From NCBI GenBank assembly GCA_019217005.1, contig JAHBNG010000014.1, forward strand, positions 1 to 64,000: a stretch of 64,000 nt of DNA, written 5' to 3'. The DNA comes from Chloroflexi bacterium TSY. Its GTDB lineage: Bacteria; Chloroflexota; Anaerolineae; Caldilineales; Caldilineaceae. Under the pieces are notes generated by a model. It searched no databases and was not told the origin of the DNA. It saw nothing but the letters and a program-made list of their open reading frames with translations. The position numbers and the translations under genes were made by a program. How positions within the stretch are numbered: position 1 is the first letter of the stretch; each line of letters opens with the position of its first letter. Below are positions 18,489 to 28,113 of the stretch, piece after piece.

Positions 18489-19277
18489 ATGCTGACCCAA
18501 GAACAAGTAGATTTCTATCACGAAAATGGATATCTCCACATTCCCCAACTCTTCAACAAAGCCGAGATAGGCGAACTATCCGATGAAATGGATCGTCTGG
18601 TGGAAGATTGGGCCTTTACCAGTCCTGGTTGGAGCGGTCCCTGGCGACAAGCGTATATGGATCCAGAGACCGAAAAGAAGTCCAAACTGACCGCCATGCA
18701 CGACCTGCACTTCTATTCTGGCGCATGATGTCGCGCGGTCACGAATCCAAATTTGGTGGGAGCAATTAGTGATCTGCTTGGTCCCAATGTGGAGTTGCAC
18801 CATTCCACAATGCATATCAAACCACCCCAAACAGGGCACCCATTTCCGATGCATCAAGACAATCCATTCTATGGACACACGGATGGCCGCTTTATCGATG
18901 TCCTTGTTCACCTTGATGATACAAATCCCGACAACGGCGAAATACGCTTTTTGGTCGGTTCACACAAAGGCGGTCATTTAGACCACATCACCGAAACATC
19001 CGACGGCCCCTGTACGCCACATCTACCGACCGATGAATATAGCTTAGAGGATACAATCCCCGTGCCGGCAAAGCGTGGCGATGTGGTTCTTTTCTCGATC
19101 GATACAATACATGGGTCGTATATCAATAAGACTAAAAAACCACGTCGTCTTGTCCGGATTGGATATCGGGACCCCGACAATATACAACTATATGGACAGA
19201 GCTTCGGACGTCCCAGCTTACTTGTCAAGGGGTATCGTACACGCCATGAAGGCATGGAGTTGATGAGAACCAACTAA
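18489..19277 (+). pseudogene. Phytanoyl-CoA dioxygenase family protein with in-frame TGA
   Basis: ATG at 18,489 is preceded by TCTGGAGGAAC. The 262-codon frame matches the phytanoyl-CoA dioxygenase family of Fe(II)/2-oxoglutarate oxygenases: the facial triad is visible as HQDNP and, distally, IHGSY, followed by RLVRIGYRDP for 2-oxoglutarate. A single TGA at 18,727-18,729 interrupts the frame after HDLHFYSGA; homologues generally have Trp near this place, so a TGG-to-TGA change is the simplest cause. The frame continues unbroken to 19,277. An IS ends 22 bp upstream of the start and has probably also separated the gene from its promoter. Confidence 0.85.
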
Positions 19278-19528
19278 GGCGGAGTACGTGTTGCGTGGCA
19301 CTAGTTTTGGAATTGGTCGTTCTACTCGTTGGTAATCCGTTGGTGATGCATCCAGCACATTTAATTTCGGCTCAACAGGCTCCTCAAGGGGTTGACAACC
19401 CTCTGAGATCCGAAAGAATCTTAATTTCGTCATTTGGTTCACGCAATACGCACTACGTTCATCAATTTGACATCCCCCAAAACGCTAGAGCCATTCTGTG
19501 TTCTGAACTTCATATCTAGGAGCAACCC

Positions 19529-19882
19529 ATGGCAGAAGAGACAATTTTTAGCAAAATCATTCGCCGCGAGATTCCTGCAGATATTGTCTATCAAGACGAC
19601 CTAGTGACTGCATTTCGCGACATCAATCCCCAAGCACCAACTCACATTTTGATCGTCCCTAATAAGCTGATTCCAACAGTCAACGATGTGACAGAGGAGG
19701 ATGAAGCTGCATTGGGACGTCTTTTTACGGCCGCTGCCAAAATCGCACAAGACGAAGGCATTGCTGCAGACGGTTATCGTCTGATTACAAACTGTAACCG
19801 TTATGGGGGACAGGAGGTTTTCCATATCCACATGCACCTAGTTGGCGGACGCCCGTTGGGTCGTATGCTCCAGTCGCGATAA
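19529..19882 (+). CDS. hinT: HIT family nucleotide hydrolase (HinT-type)
   Basis: 117 residues, the usual HinT length. The histidine triad HIHMHLVGG sits at residues 99-107, with [19 protein letters not shown] at the N-terminus and [16 protein letters not shown] in the middle, all typical of the HinT branch. These proteins hydrolyse adenosine phosphoramidates and acyl-adenylates in the cytoplasm. TCTAGGAGCAACCC just upstream of the ATG is a good ribosome-binding site. It stands alone on the plus strand, convergent with the UvrD-like gene. Confidence 0.93.
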   Translation: MAEETIFSKIIRREIPADIVYQDDLVTAFRDINPQAPTHILIVPNKLIPTVNDVTEEDEAALGRLFTAAAKIAQDEGIAADGYRLITNCNRYGGQEVFHIHMHLVGGRPLGRMLQSR

Positions 19883-19948
19883 ATAGATCCGAACGACTTA
19901 TCGACTTGTTTTGTCGCAGCACAACTGCCCGCAGTTTAAATGATGTGA

Positions 19949-22258
19949 CTATTGGCCTTCTTCTTGCGTGAGCAACCGATTAATCAACATTAAGAGTGGG
20001 CCGCGTTGTTCGAATCCGCTTTCGCTGTAATCGCTCAGCCCCAAATAGACGCGCTGGCGGGTTCGCCGAACGAGACCCAGAAGCAGACGTCGCATCGTAT
20101 CTTGGCGCGTTGTAAATTCCTCATAGTCCGTCCACAGTTCATTGGGAGGCCAATGACGGGATAGTACATGTGGATGTGTCAGAGGCTGGAACAACCGTTC
20201 CCACCACCCACCAGAGCCGATATCAATCCAGAATTGGACGTCGACGGTTCGGTTACGCATTAAAAATGTGTAAGCTGGTGATAAGAAGACGGCATCTTCT
20301 ATTGTGCGCCAACTTGGTACAAAGAGAGCACCCAGTGCCCCACTCTCGATCAAGCGTAGATATTCACGTCCCAGTTCCGTTGGAGAAAGCTTACCTCCCG
20401 CTAAATTATCTGTTTCTCGACCACCCTCTTGTCTACCCCTTTGATGAGCACCTGCTTGAGTGTCTTCCAACGCCCAGCGAAAGTTACGCGCTGATTGTAC
20501 CAGTTGGTTGGCAATCCGCGCCGCATCGTAATCATTATGAAAGCCGAAGCCTGGTTGGCTTAAGACTTCGCCAAACAGACGTGCCATAAACTGATCAAGC
20601 GGCACAAGCTCTGCACTGGCTCGATAATCGTAGAGCCATTCCCGCAAGCGGTCATACCGTTCGCCAATTAGATAAGTGATTCGCTGTTGCATGTCAGGGA
20701 TGAGTTGACCAAAGCGTCCTAATTCGATCTGGCCCTGGCGTGGCGGGTAGACTATACGGCTGAGCAAATGAGCGCGTACGGGATCGAGCTCTGCTATGCA
20801 AAGAGTGAGTGTGAGCGTGACATCAGGAGGAGTAGGGCGAATGCCCCAATCTGGATGGGCCAATGCTGCAAGGGTAAGCAATGCACGTGAGGCAGGCTCA
20901 TCTTGTAATGCTCGACTTGGTCGATGCGTTGCGGAATCGATCCCCACTTCAGAGAGACGGCTTTGCAGGCTAAAGCGTAGGGCATCGCTCATAAATGGCG
21001 CCAGAACCGCAATTTCTCCAGGTGGAACCTCTTCATTATGAACAAGCGTTCGTATTTGGTTGACGACGTGCTCGATCATTTGGGGATAGAAGCGCGAGAC
21101 GGTATTAGGAATCTCGATAGGTAATCCATCTTCAAGCAACGGATCTTCTGTAAAGGGATTTTCTGCTGTTAAATTTTCTGTCAGCGAAGCATCAGCTGTT
21201 TGTTTGTCTGCATTGACGGGACTCTGAATGGCGCTAGACGTCTCAATTGAGACACTCTCCAACGTCTGGCTGGCTGCTCGATTCCCCAAAATCGCATGTT
21301 CAATACGCTGGGTTAACCGTTCTAAAGCCGGCGAAGTTGTATGATTTTTCTGTTGTCGGATCTGCTCTGTGCAAATGTTGGCTACATCAGATACTCCTTT
21401 GGGATCAGCACCCAAAAAGAGACGATAGCCAGCATCTGTATCTGAGACGACAAGCGCGCTGTCCAGTTGAGGGATCCAAGCTCGTAGAAGCTGGTGGGCT
21501 GTATAGTTATCTTCCTCCACATTGTCAGCAATTAGATGGCGATGTGAGCGAAAAAGATGGGTACGGCTCCACTCGTTGGTTAAGACTTGCTGACGAAAGA
21601 GCTCAATCTGTAAGCTAAAGTCAATGAGCGTTTCTTGCAAACATAGTTGACGAAATTCGTGGCTAATGCGCAACGCAGAACGTAGGGCATTCATGCGTGC
21701 TGTCCGCTGCTCTCCACTGGGGACAGCTAGTTCCAAACGTTGGTACGTTTCGTCAATCCCAAAACCATGTAGCGCCGCCTTGTTCAGATTATCCAGGATT
21801 TGGCTGATGATGCGGCTGCGTACAATGCGAATTCCGTCAAAATCTGCTCGACCAATGGCAGCATCAACAAAGTGCGCCATATGGTATTGGCCGGTTTCTA
21901 GATTGAGAAAGGTGGGCTCTTTCTGTGAGTCAACAAATCTAGCCTCACTCGCAATCAAAGGCCAATAAAGCTCAAGTGCATTGCGCGCAAATCCAGATAA
22001 GGTTGTGACGCGCACTGGGGGACCAGACGGCGTATCTGGGCCACGGAGTGCTTGATAGTAGGGCTGTGTCAGTGTCGGTTGGGGAACGAGGACGATTATA
22101 TCATCACCGCGCACACGCTCTTGTGCCAGCAGCCAGCGAATCCGCTTTATCGCAAGAGTTGTCTTGCCACTCCCAAACGGTCCGCTTAGAAAGAGCGTAT
22201 TATAGGATTCGATTTTTTCGGCATGGTTCAATGGTAACTGATCGGAACTTGTCGGCAT
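19949..22258 (-). CDS. UvrD/PcrA-like superfamily I ATPase
   Basis: 769 residues. A P-loop GPFGSGKT lies at residues 26-33. A Walker-B-like HLIADNVEEDNY and later GEIAVLAPF segments fit the UvrD/Rep-type helicase fold, but several standard helicase motifs are weak. The C-terminus (RTRQRVYLGLSDYSESGFEQRGP) resembles the last part of AddB/UvrD-like proteins. The protein may take part in DNA repair or recombination, but a precise role cannot be given. An acidic, Thr/Glu-rich insert lies in the middle (about residues 335-385). It is transcribed away from fmdB, with element A copy 4 in the gap. Confidence 0.7.
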   Translation of the reverse strand: MPTSSDQLPLNHAEKIESYNTLFLSGPFGSGKTTLAIKRIRWLLAQERVRGDDIIVLVPQPTLTQPYYQALRGPDTPSGPPVRVTTLSGFARNALELYWPLIASEARFVDSQKEPTFLNLETGQYHMAHFVDAAIGRADFDGIRIVRSRIISQILDNLNKAALHGFGIDETYQRLELAVPSGEQRTARMNALRSALRISHEFRQLCLQETLIDFSLQIELFRQQVLTNEWSRTHLFRSHRHLIADNVEEDNYTAHQLLRAWIPQLDSALVVSDTDAGYRLFLGADPKGVSDVANICTEQIRQQKNHTTSPALERLTQRIEHAILGNRAASQTLESVSIETSSAIQSPVNADKQTADASLTENLTAENPFTEDPLLEDGLPIEIPNTVSRFYPQMIEHVVNQIRTLVHNEEVPPGEIAVLAPFMSDALRFSLQSRLSEVGIDSATHRPSRALQDEPASRALLTLAALAHPDWGIRPTPPDVTLTLTLCIAELDPVRAHLLSRIVYPPRQGQIELGRFGQLIPDMQQRITYLIGERYDRLREWLYDYRASAELVPLDQFMARLFGEVLSQPGFGFHNDYDAARIANQLVQSARNFRWALEDTQAGAHQRGRQEGGRETDNLAGGKLSPTELGREYLRLIESGALGALFVPSWRTIEDAVFLSPAYTFLMRNRTVDVQFWIDIGSGGWWERLFQPLTHPHVLSRHWPPNELWTDYEEFTTRQDTMRRLLLGLVRRTRQRVYLGLSDYSESGFEQRGPLLMLINRLLTQEEGQ

Positions 22259-22283
22259 GAAATCGTACTCATTCCTATCTATC

Positions 22284-22364
22284 GGTGGTATACCACAAAT
22301 TATGTAAAAGCCACTTGGTCTCTCAGAGAGAGCATGAATTTACACACAATTGCGAGATATCACC
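22284..22364. mobile_element. Element A, copy 4 (degenerate)
   Basis: An 81-bp segment with ends GGTGGTATACCACAAA and ATTTACACACAATTGC, flanked by TATCTATC and TATATATC, an 8-bp duplication with one change. Its right border coincides with the stop codon of fmdB. Confidence 0.65.
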
Positions 22365-22762
22365 TATATATCAAATGTGCTATCGCCAATGTTGGCATTT
22401 TCTGACAGATCTGGCATGGACTCTTCTATTGTGTCAGGATTTTCGCCAGCTTCTAATCGGTCAACTACTTCATTCATTTCATCATCCATTGGCTCGCCCA
22501 TTTCGTCACTCATGCGACGCATAAAGCTGGCCAACACACGTGGATCCTCGTTTTCCAGACCCGCCATGAGTGATGGATCCGCCAAATCATCAACACGGCT
22601 GTCTTCCGATTTTAACACGCGAACCCGACTGATTAGGCGATGTAGATTGTCTCCTTGGCATTCCGGACACATTGCCGCTTCATCACTGGCTTCGCTCATG
22701 GTACGAAAGAAGATGCTGACGCGTTTTCGACAGTCAAGACAGGCATATTCATAGATAGGCAT
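22364..22762 (-). CDS. FmdB-type zinc-ribbon protein
   Basis: 132 residues. The N-terminus MPIYEYACLDC and the later MCPEC give the paired CxxC motifs of the FmdB/CxxC_CxxC_SSSS zinc-ribbon family. The remaining 80 residues are acidic and low in order (MDDEMNEVVDRLEAGENPD) and include a short conserved stretch, RVLASFMRRMSDEMGEP. The function of this family is not established; it is widely conserved as a small regulatory-type protein. The stop codon lies at the edge of element A copy 4. It is divergent from gmk, with element A copy 5 in the shared upstream region. Confidence 0.85.
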   Translation of the reverse strand: MPIYEYACLDCRKRVSIFFRTMSEASDEAAMCPECQGDNLHRLISRVRVLKSEDSRVDDLADPSLMAGLENEDPRVLASFMRRMSDEMGEPMDDEMNEVVDRLEAGENPDTIEESMPDLSENANIGDSTFDI

Positions 22763-22851
22763 TTGGTTTTATCTCGCTAAACTGAGCTCTATATGCAATA
22801 TGATTTCCCTTCAATGCCCAATGGGCTTATACTTAAATCACTTGATTATAC

Positions 22852-22932
22852 GACAGTGTGTCCCAAAGTGTGCAAATGGAGACCGCTTAGTTAGAGAACC
22901 TACTCCATTTGCACATTTGGTGGTATACACTC
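22852..22932. mobile_element. Element A, copy 5
   Basis: An 81-bp copy flanked by perfect 8-bp repeats GATTATAC (22,844-22,851 and 22,933-22,940). It sits between the divergent fmdB and gmk genes, ending about 34 bp before the gmk start codon, so it probably lies within or beside gmk's promoter region. Confidence 0.9.
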
Positions 22933-22965
22933 GATTATACAGAGTTCAACCAATAGGAGCAAACG

Positions 22966-23640
22966 GTGAAAGTTGATTCGGGAAAACCAGCGTCTGAACT
23001 GTCGGGAGGTGATGGTGAAGTCACTGCTTTTTATGAAAGTTTGAATCAACCCCGTCCCATGTTGTTCGTCATCTCTGGACCTAGTGGTGTAGGCAAAGAT
23101 GTAACGCTAAATCTACTGAAACAGAGTGACTATCCCTTTCACTTTGTTGTAACAGCCACAACACGTCCAATTCGTCCAGGCGAAGTCGATGGGATTGACT
23201 ATCATTTTGTCTCTATTGGCGAATTTGCAGAGATGATCGACAATGATGAACTCTTGGAACATGCGGTCGTCTATGGGGATTATAAAGGGATTCCTAAGCA
23301 ACAAGTTCGTGACGCATTGACAACGGGTCAAGATGTCATCATGCGGATTGATGTGCAGGGAGCTGCCACGATTCGACAATTAGTTCCAAATGCCGTCACA
23401 ATCTTTCTCAACGCGGAAAGCGAAGAAGAGTTGATCCGGCGTCTGCGCGAGCGCAAAACAGAACCCGAAGATAAGCTCAAGATGCGCATTGCAACGGCAC
23501 GCCAAGAGTTAAAACGTATCAATGAGTTTGACTATGCTGTCGTCAATCGAACCAATCGCCAGCAAGAGACTTGTGAGTATGTATTGTCAATTATCAAAGC
23601 TGAGAAATGTCGTGTTGATTGGGAACCGGTAAAATTATAG
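22966..23640 (+). CDS. gmk: Guanylate kinase
   Basis: 224 residues from a GTG start with AGGAG 6 bp upstream. It phosphorylates GMP to GDP. P-loop GPSGVGKD at residues 38-45, then the GMP-binding segment TTRPIRPGEVDGIDYHFVS, ERKTEPEDKLKMRIATA in the lid, and FDYAVVNR near the C-terminus. About 30 extra residues precede the P-loop compared with the usual enzyme. Asp follows the P-loop Lys where Ser or Thr is standard, a minor change at a Mg-related position. Essential nucleotide-metabolism gene; its promoter region was invaded by element A copy 5. Confidence 0.95.
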   Translation: MKVDSGKPASELSGGDGEVTAFYESLNQPRPMLFVISGPSGVGKDVTLNLLKQSDYPFHFVVTATTRPIRPGEVDGIDYHFVSIGEFAEMIDNDELLEHAVVYGDYKGIPKQQVRDALTTGQDVIMRIDVQGAATIRQLVPNAVTIFLNAESEEELIRRLRERKTEPEDKLKMRIATARQELKRINEFDYAVVNRTNRQQETCEYVLSIIKAEKCRVDWEPVKL

Positions 23641-23657
23641 GCTCGTCTCTGAAGATG

Positions 23658-23736
23658 GGGCGTGCGTCCCAAAGTGTGTAAATACGGTGGTTCTCTGACT
23701 GAACAGCGTTCATTTACACACTTTGTGATACATACT
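23658..23736. mobile_element. Element A, copy 6
   Basis: A 79-bp copy between gmk and the rhomboid gene with near-matching 8-bp flanks TGAAGATG and CGAAAATG. It could form a hairpin that ends or slows transcription between the two genes. Confidence 0.8.
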
Positions 23737-23775
23737 CGAAAATGAGCGAAATATTATAGTAGGGAAGAGATCGAT

Positions 23776-24648
23776 ATGAATGACCCTGGCTCCGTCAGGT
23801 ATACACGTCAAAGAGTAGATAGTCACGAGAGTTTGCCGCGTCGTTCACCGCCAGCTCCTCAATACTATATAAAACTAGCGTCGCCTATTTTTGCACGCTC
23901 GCTCTTGGTGATCAATCTGGCAGTTTTTGTGGCAATGATTGCCTATGGGTGGCTTTATTATCAGACATGGCGCGGCCCAGAAACAAGTGTTGTTTTAATC
24001 GATTTTGGGATGAAAGTGAACCAGAGTGTCGCCGAGGGCGAAGTCTGGCGTCTTTTTACAGCAATGTTTTTGCACATTGGTGTTATGCATCTCCTTTTTA
24101 ATCTCTACGCACTTTACTGGTTTGGACCGATGGTGGAAGGTTATTTCGGCCATTGGCGATTTTTGGCGATCTACATGATTGGCGGTTTATTTGGCAGCGT
24201 GGCCAGCTACGCATATGTGCAAGCTCCTTCGGCTGGGGCCTCTGGAGCAATCTTTGGGTTGATTGGTGCTTCGACAGTTTACTTTCTACGCTATCGAGAA
24301 AATTTTGGTCAACGCGGTCGATTGATGCTGCAAAATATGATTGGCGTGATTGCAGTCAATCTTGTTTTTGGCTTTGCCGTCCCTGGAATTGACAACGCAA
24401 GCCATCTGGGAGGACTGCTCGGTGGAGCACTAGTGGCGTGGGGAATGTTGCCAAACTATCAAAGACCATCGCTTGCATCTCCATCCAATGAACAAAATCC
24501 CAGCGTTGTGCCGCAACCCATGATATATCGTAAACCACAACCGTTGATCGAACAGGATCAGTTCATTTGGTATGTAGCTTGGCTGCTCATTTCGATTGTC
24601 CTACTTTGGGCTTCGCTTCAATATGCCAATGGAATAACGGATTACTAA
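23776..24648 (+). CDS. Rhomboid family intramembrane serine protease
   Basis: 290 residues with about seven hydrophobic segments. The catalytic dyad is visible: Ser156 in GASGAIFGL and His210 in NASHLGGLLGG. The HLLFNLYALYWFGPMVE segment (residues 105-121) carries the conserved Asn and the family's L1-loop-side helix. Rhomboids cleave membrane-embedded substrates within the cell membrane. The cytoplasmic N-terminus (about 35 residues) is basic and Pro-rich. A final membrane helix after a 50-residue linker (FIWYVAWLLISIVLLWASL) makes the 6+1 layout. ATG at 23,776 preceded by GGGAAGAGA. Confidence 0.93.
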   Translation: MNDPGSVRYTRQRVDSHESLPRRSPPAPQYYIKLASPIFARSLLVINLAVFVAMIAYGWLYYQTWRGPETSVVLIDFGMKVNQSVAEGEVWRLFTAMFLHIGVMHLLFNLYALYWFGPMVEGYFGHWRFLAIYMIGGLFGSVASYAYVQAPSAGASGAIFGLIGASTVYFLRYRENFGQRGRLMLQNMIGVIAVNLVFGFAVPGIDNASHLGGLLGGALVAWGMLPNYQRPSLASPSNEQNPSVVPQPMIYRKPQPLIEQDQFIWYVAWLLISIVLLWASLQYANGITDY

Positions 24649-24708
24649 TGCCAATTGCGGTTGTAGAGACCGTGAGTCTGTTTCGATTTCTCTGAATAAA
24701 CCATAAAT

Positions 24709-26241
24709 ATGCACCTTCCTCGCTGCAGTGGAATTCTTCTCCATCCAACTTCTCTGCCTGGCCGTTACGGGATCGGAAGTTTCAACCATGAAGCGTTTGA
24801 GTGGGTTGACTTTCTGGAACGAACGAATCAAAGCCTTTGGCAAGTTCTCCCACTTGGTCCAACTGGTTATGGCGACAGCCCTTATCAAAGCTTCAGCACA
24901 TTTGCTGGCAATCCTTATCTGATCGGCCTGGAAGATCTGGTTCAAGATGGATTGCTGGATGAATCATCTCTTGGTCAATTGCCAGAGACTCATCCAGATC
25001 GAGTGGACTATGGCATAATTTATCACTGGAAACTTCCGCTTTTGGCTCATGTTGCGTCAACGTTTCAGGAACGAGCCAAGCCCGAACAACGTGACAAGTT
25101 CGAGCTATTCTGTCAACAAAATGCGAGTTGGTTGGACGATTATGCTCTCTTTATGGCACTCAAAGAGATTCATCATGGACAGCCTTGGAATCAATGGGCA
25201 TGGGATTTACGTAGCCGTCAACCTGAAGCAGTGCGTATTGCCAGGAATCAGTTGAATAGGTCTGTTTATGCTCATAAGCTGAATCAGTGGCACTTTGATC
25301 GACAATGGTCAAATTTGAAACAATATGCGAACTCACACAATATTCGAATTATCGGCGATGTCCCCATTTATGTTGCAATGGACAGCGCCGATGTCTGGGC
25401 AAATCCAGAGCAGTTTTTTCTAGACAGTGAACTTCAGCCAACCGTCGTTGCAGGCGTACCCCCCGATTATTTTAGCAAAACGGGGCAACTTTGGGGCAAC
25501 CCACTCTATCGCTGGCTCTATATGCAGGAACAAGAGTTTGATTGGTGGGTTCGACGTGTTCGAGTCGCTTTGCGGCATTATGATATTGTGCGATTTGATC
25601 ATTTTCGCGGCTTTGCTGGTTATTGGGAAGTTGCAGCAGACGAAAAAACGGCCGCAAATGGTCGTTGGGTTAAAGGTCCAGGAGCTAATTTTTTTGAGGT
25701 GCTTCGTCGAGAATTGGGCGAGTTGCCGCTGATTGCCGAGGACCTTGGCGACATTACGCCAGACGTGATCAAACTACGCAAGCAATTTGGTTTCCCAGGC
25801 ATGAAAGTTTTGCAGTTTGCCTTTGGGAGCAAAGCCAGCCACCCCTTTTTACCTCACAATTATCCCCATAATTGTGTCGTTTACCCAGGTACACATGATA
25901 ATGATACATCCGAGGGGTGGTATCAAAACAGCAGCACGGAGCAAGAACGCGATTTTTTCCGTCGTTACTTTCGGACCGATGGCCATGATGTTGCTTGGAC
26001 AATGATTGAGGCCGCATTCCGCAGCGTAGCGACGGTTGCCATAATTACCCTGCAAGATTTGCTCGGCTTAAATTCGGCCGCACGGATGAATGTACCGGGT
26101 GCTCCAAGCGGAAATTGGACATGGCGCTATAAACCGGAGCAGGTATCGGATTCTTTGGTCAATCGGCTGACTGAAATCACAGCACTGTATGGTCGCGACC
26201 TCATAAAGTCTAATAAAAATAATGAGAACAGTCGTGGGTAA
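24709..26241 (+). CDS. malQ: 4-alpha-glucanotransferase (amylomaltase)
   Basis: 510 residues, the normal GH77 length. It transfers alpha-1,4-glucan segments in maltodextrin and glycogen metabolism in the cytoplasm. Key segments are present: the nucleophile region RFDHFRGFAGYWEV, the acid/base region LPLIAEDLGDITPDV, the transition-state aspartate in YPGTHDNDTSEGW, and N-terminal SGILLHPTSLPGRYGIGSFN. The start is ATG at 24,709, 60 bp after the rhomboid stop on the same strand, so the two may be co-transcribed. Downstream lie three stem-loops before the convergent LCP gene. Confidence 0.96.
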   Translation: MHLPRCSGILLHPTSLPGRYGIGSFNHEAFEWVDFLERTNQSLWQVLPLGPTGYGDSPYQSFSTFAGNPYLIGLEDLVQDGLLDESSLGQLPETHPDRVDYGIIYHWKLPLLAHVASTFQERAKPEQRDKFELFCQQNASWLDDYALFMALKEIHHGQPWNQWAWDLRSRQPEAVRIARNQLNRSVYAHKLNQWHFDRQWSNLKQYANSHNIRIIGDVPIYVAMDSADVWANPEQFFLDSELQPTVVAGVPPDYFSKTGQLWGNPLYRWLYMQEQEFDWWVRRVRVALRHYDIVRFDHFRGFAGYWEVAADEKTAANGRWVKGPGANFFEVLRRELGELPLIAEDLGDITPDVIKLRKQFGFPGMKVLQFAFGSKASHPFLPHNYPHNCVVYPGTHDNDTSEGWYQNSSTEQERDFFRRYFRTDGHDVAWTMIEAAFRSVATVAIITLQDLLGLNSAARMNVPGAPSGNWTWRYKPEQVSDSLVNRLTEITALYGRDLIKSNKNNENSRG

Positions 26242-26249
26242 TGGAATTC

Positions 26250-26370
26250 AAAACGAAAACTCCGCCACAATATAAATTGCGACGGAGTTTCAGTTGGCGT
26301 TAGCAAGGAGGGGTGCTAACACCGAAAGTGCAGATACTGTAAGAGGGTCTTACCCTCTACACTTTCATGA
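26250..26370. terminator. Cluster of three stem-loops between convergent genes
   Basis: Three inverted repeats in a row: AACTCCG with CGGAGTT (about 26,257-26,290), GGCGTTAGC with GCTAACACC (about 26,295-26,323), and GAAAGTG with CACTTTC enclosing AGAGGGT/ACCCTCT (about 26,323-26,368). Poly-T tails are absent. They sit between convergent malQ and LCP genes and probably end transcription from both sides. Confidence 0.5.
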
Positions 26371-26508
26371 ACAACAGCGCACCCATAGAATATCCCCGCA
26401 AAATTAACTTTGGATTAAGATACCATGAAGGGTTTCTAAAAGGTCAATCCTGTTTATCCGTCGATGAGTATTTTTTTGAATCGCCACCGAGGGTATTGGA
26501 TGTGGAAT

Positions 26509-28113
26509 TCATGGTACAGGCGTTGGTGTAGGGAAGACTGGGGCACCAGGCGGTGGGGGTTTACATTGCGTCCCATCGTTGTGGCTGACCTCTGAGATTG
26601 GCGTCGCATTCCACACATTATCGATGGCCTCCTGCACGGTTTGCAGATTGGCAATATGGAGCACAGCTCCTCCTCCGGGCGTTGTGTAGGGAGGGAGTTC
26701 CTTGGAAGTCAGCGCGCCAGCTCGCACGCGGCTGGAGCTTAATGGTAAACCAAATTGAGCAAGTTGTACCAAATTGAGCAAACCCAAATCGGTTTCAAAT
26801 TTATCGTTTAGTGCCGACCAAAGTTCTGGGAAGCGTAAAATAAGATTTGCGTTGAGCATTTTTTCGCGCAATGCCCAAAGCAATTGTCGTTGTCGACGGG
26901 CACGTCCAAAGTCGCTTGTTCGTAGACGCAAGCGAGCATACCAATGTGCCTCTTCACCCGTCAAAGTAACGTCACCTGGTGGCAAGGCAAAATAGGTCCA
27001 TTGACCTGTATTGAGGTTCAAAATCGGTTCGTAAAAAGGACACTCTAGATGTATCGTGATGCCGCCAATGGCATCGACAAGCTGCTCGAATCCTTCCATA
27101 TCAACACGAATCCAATGTTCAATTGGAACACCAAGAGTGCTATGAATAACGGCTGATACCAATTCCCCTCCCCCCCCCTCGACATTGAGACGCTCCTCTC
27201 CAATATAGTCAACTGTATTGATACGTCCCCACCCGCGACCGGGAATGGGAATATAGAGATCGCGCGGGATGCTAAATAGACCAACACGGCGGTTTGGCCG
27301 ATCAAGACCCACGACGATGATGACATCCGTGCGCCAGATGCTCCAATTCGGTCGACGATCGGTACCAAGAATGAGATAATTTTCGGTTTTGCTCCAACTA
27401 TCAATCAGTGGCACTGGTTGTGCTGGTTGCCAAAGAGACTGGATTGAGACAGGTTCTGCCGATGGTTCAATGTCAGTTGCGAATTCTTCCGTGATGGTTT
27501 CGGTCACAAAGAGCTCGGGCATAAGCTCCTGAAGATTGCTATCATCTGTATCTGGCAAATCTACACTCAATTGTTCTTCAATTCGCGTTGGTTCTCTCGC
27601 TGTTTCTGACTCAGGAGAAACTTTTGATTGGTCCCCAATCTGTTGCCCATCTTGTTCAGTTGTTGTGGTTTCTGTCGGTTCTGGTTCAGCGTCAGACTGT
27701 GCAGGAGTGGATTCGATGCTCGGTTGACCATCGATGGGGACTCTTTCGAGGGTTGATTGTGGATCAGCAGGAAGTGTTTCGGTAGGAGATATCTCAATAG
27801 CAGATTGCTCATCCGTGTCTGTTATTGCGTCGTTACTGATCCGTTCATCTTCCTCGTTGTTTCCATCATTTCCCCCTTCATTCACGTTTGCATTGTCAGC
27901 GGAAGATTGTAGCGGGGGCGCTGGCAAATTAGTGGGTGGATTGCTCACCAATGGATTGCTCGCGCGAACAGTCGCAATCGAGGCGCGTACGTTTGCTGCT
28001 TCTGGCGATGTTGGTTCACATCCATACAGATATGTGGATGTAAGAAATAGGGTTATGATAACTGTTATCATAACGGTCATTTTTTTATGTGTAAATTTGC
28101 TCGTTTTAGTCAT
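26509..28113 (-). CDS. LCP (LytR-CpsA-Psr) family lipoprotein 1
   Basis: 534 residues. Lipoprotein-type N-terminus (TLFLTSTYLYGC), then a 190-residue acidic, Thr/Pro-rich linker, then an LCP domain: LILGTDRRPNWSIWRTDVII, IPRDLYIPIPGRGWGRIN, HWIRVDMEGFEQLVDAIGGI, and ARLRLRTSDFGRARRQRQ with the conserved Arg cluster. LCP enzymes transfer polyprenyl-linked glycopolymers to the cell wall or to proteins outside the membrane. The next gene upstream is a paralogue sharing the same motifs, and the two overlap by 8 bp, so this is a co-transcribed tandem pair. The linker sequences differ strongly, while the catalytic domains are closely alike. Confidence 0.9.
   Translation of the reverse strand: MTKTSKFTHKKMTVMITVIITLFLTSTYLYGCEPTSPEAANVRASIATVRASNPLVSNPPTNLPAPPLQSSADNANVNEGGNDGNNEEDERISNDAITDTDEQSAIEISPTETLPADPQSTLERVPIDGQPSIESTPAQSDAEPEPTETTTTEQDGQQIGDQSKVSPESETAREPTRIEEQLSVDLPDTDDSNLQELMPELFVTETITEEFATDIEPSAEPVSIQSLWQPAQPVPLIDSWSKTENYLILGTDRRPNWSIWRTDVIIVVGLDRPNRRVGLFSIPRDLYIPIPGRGWGRINTVDYIGEERLNVEGGGGELVSAVIHSTLGVPIEHWIRVDMEGFEQLVDAIGGITIHLECPFYEPILNLNTGQWTYFALPPGDVTLTGEEAHWYARLRLRTSDFGRARRQRQLLWALREKMLNANLILRFPELWSALNDKFETDLGLLNLVQLAQFGLPLSSSRVRAGALTSKELPPYTTPGGGAVLHIANLQTVQEAIDNVWNATPISEVSHNDGTQCKPPPPGAPVFPTPTPVP

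Noticed and set aside
18727..18729. Selenocysteine codon in the dioxygenase
   Set aside because: No stem-loop of SECIS type is seen and homologues in this family do not use selenocysteine; a nonsense change from Trp is simpler.
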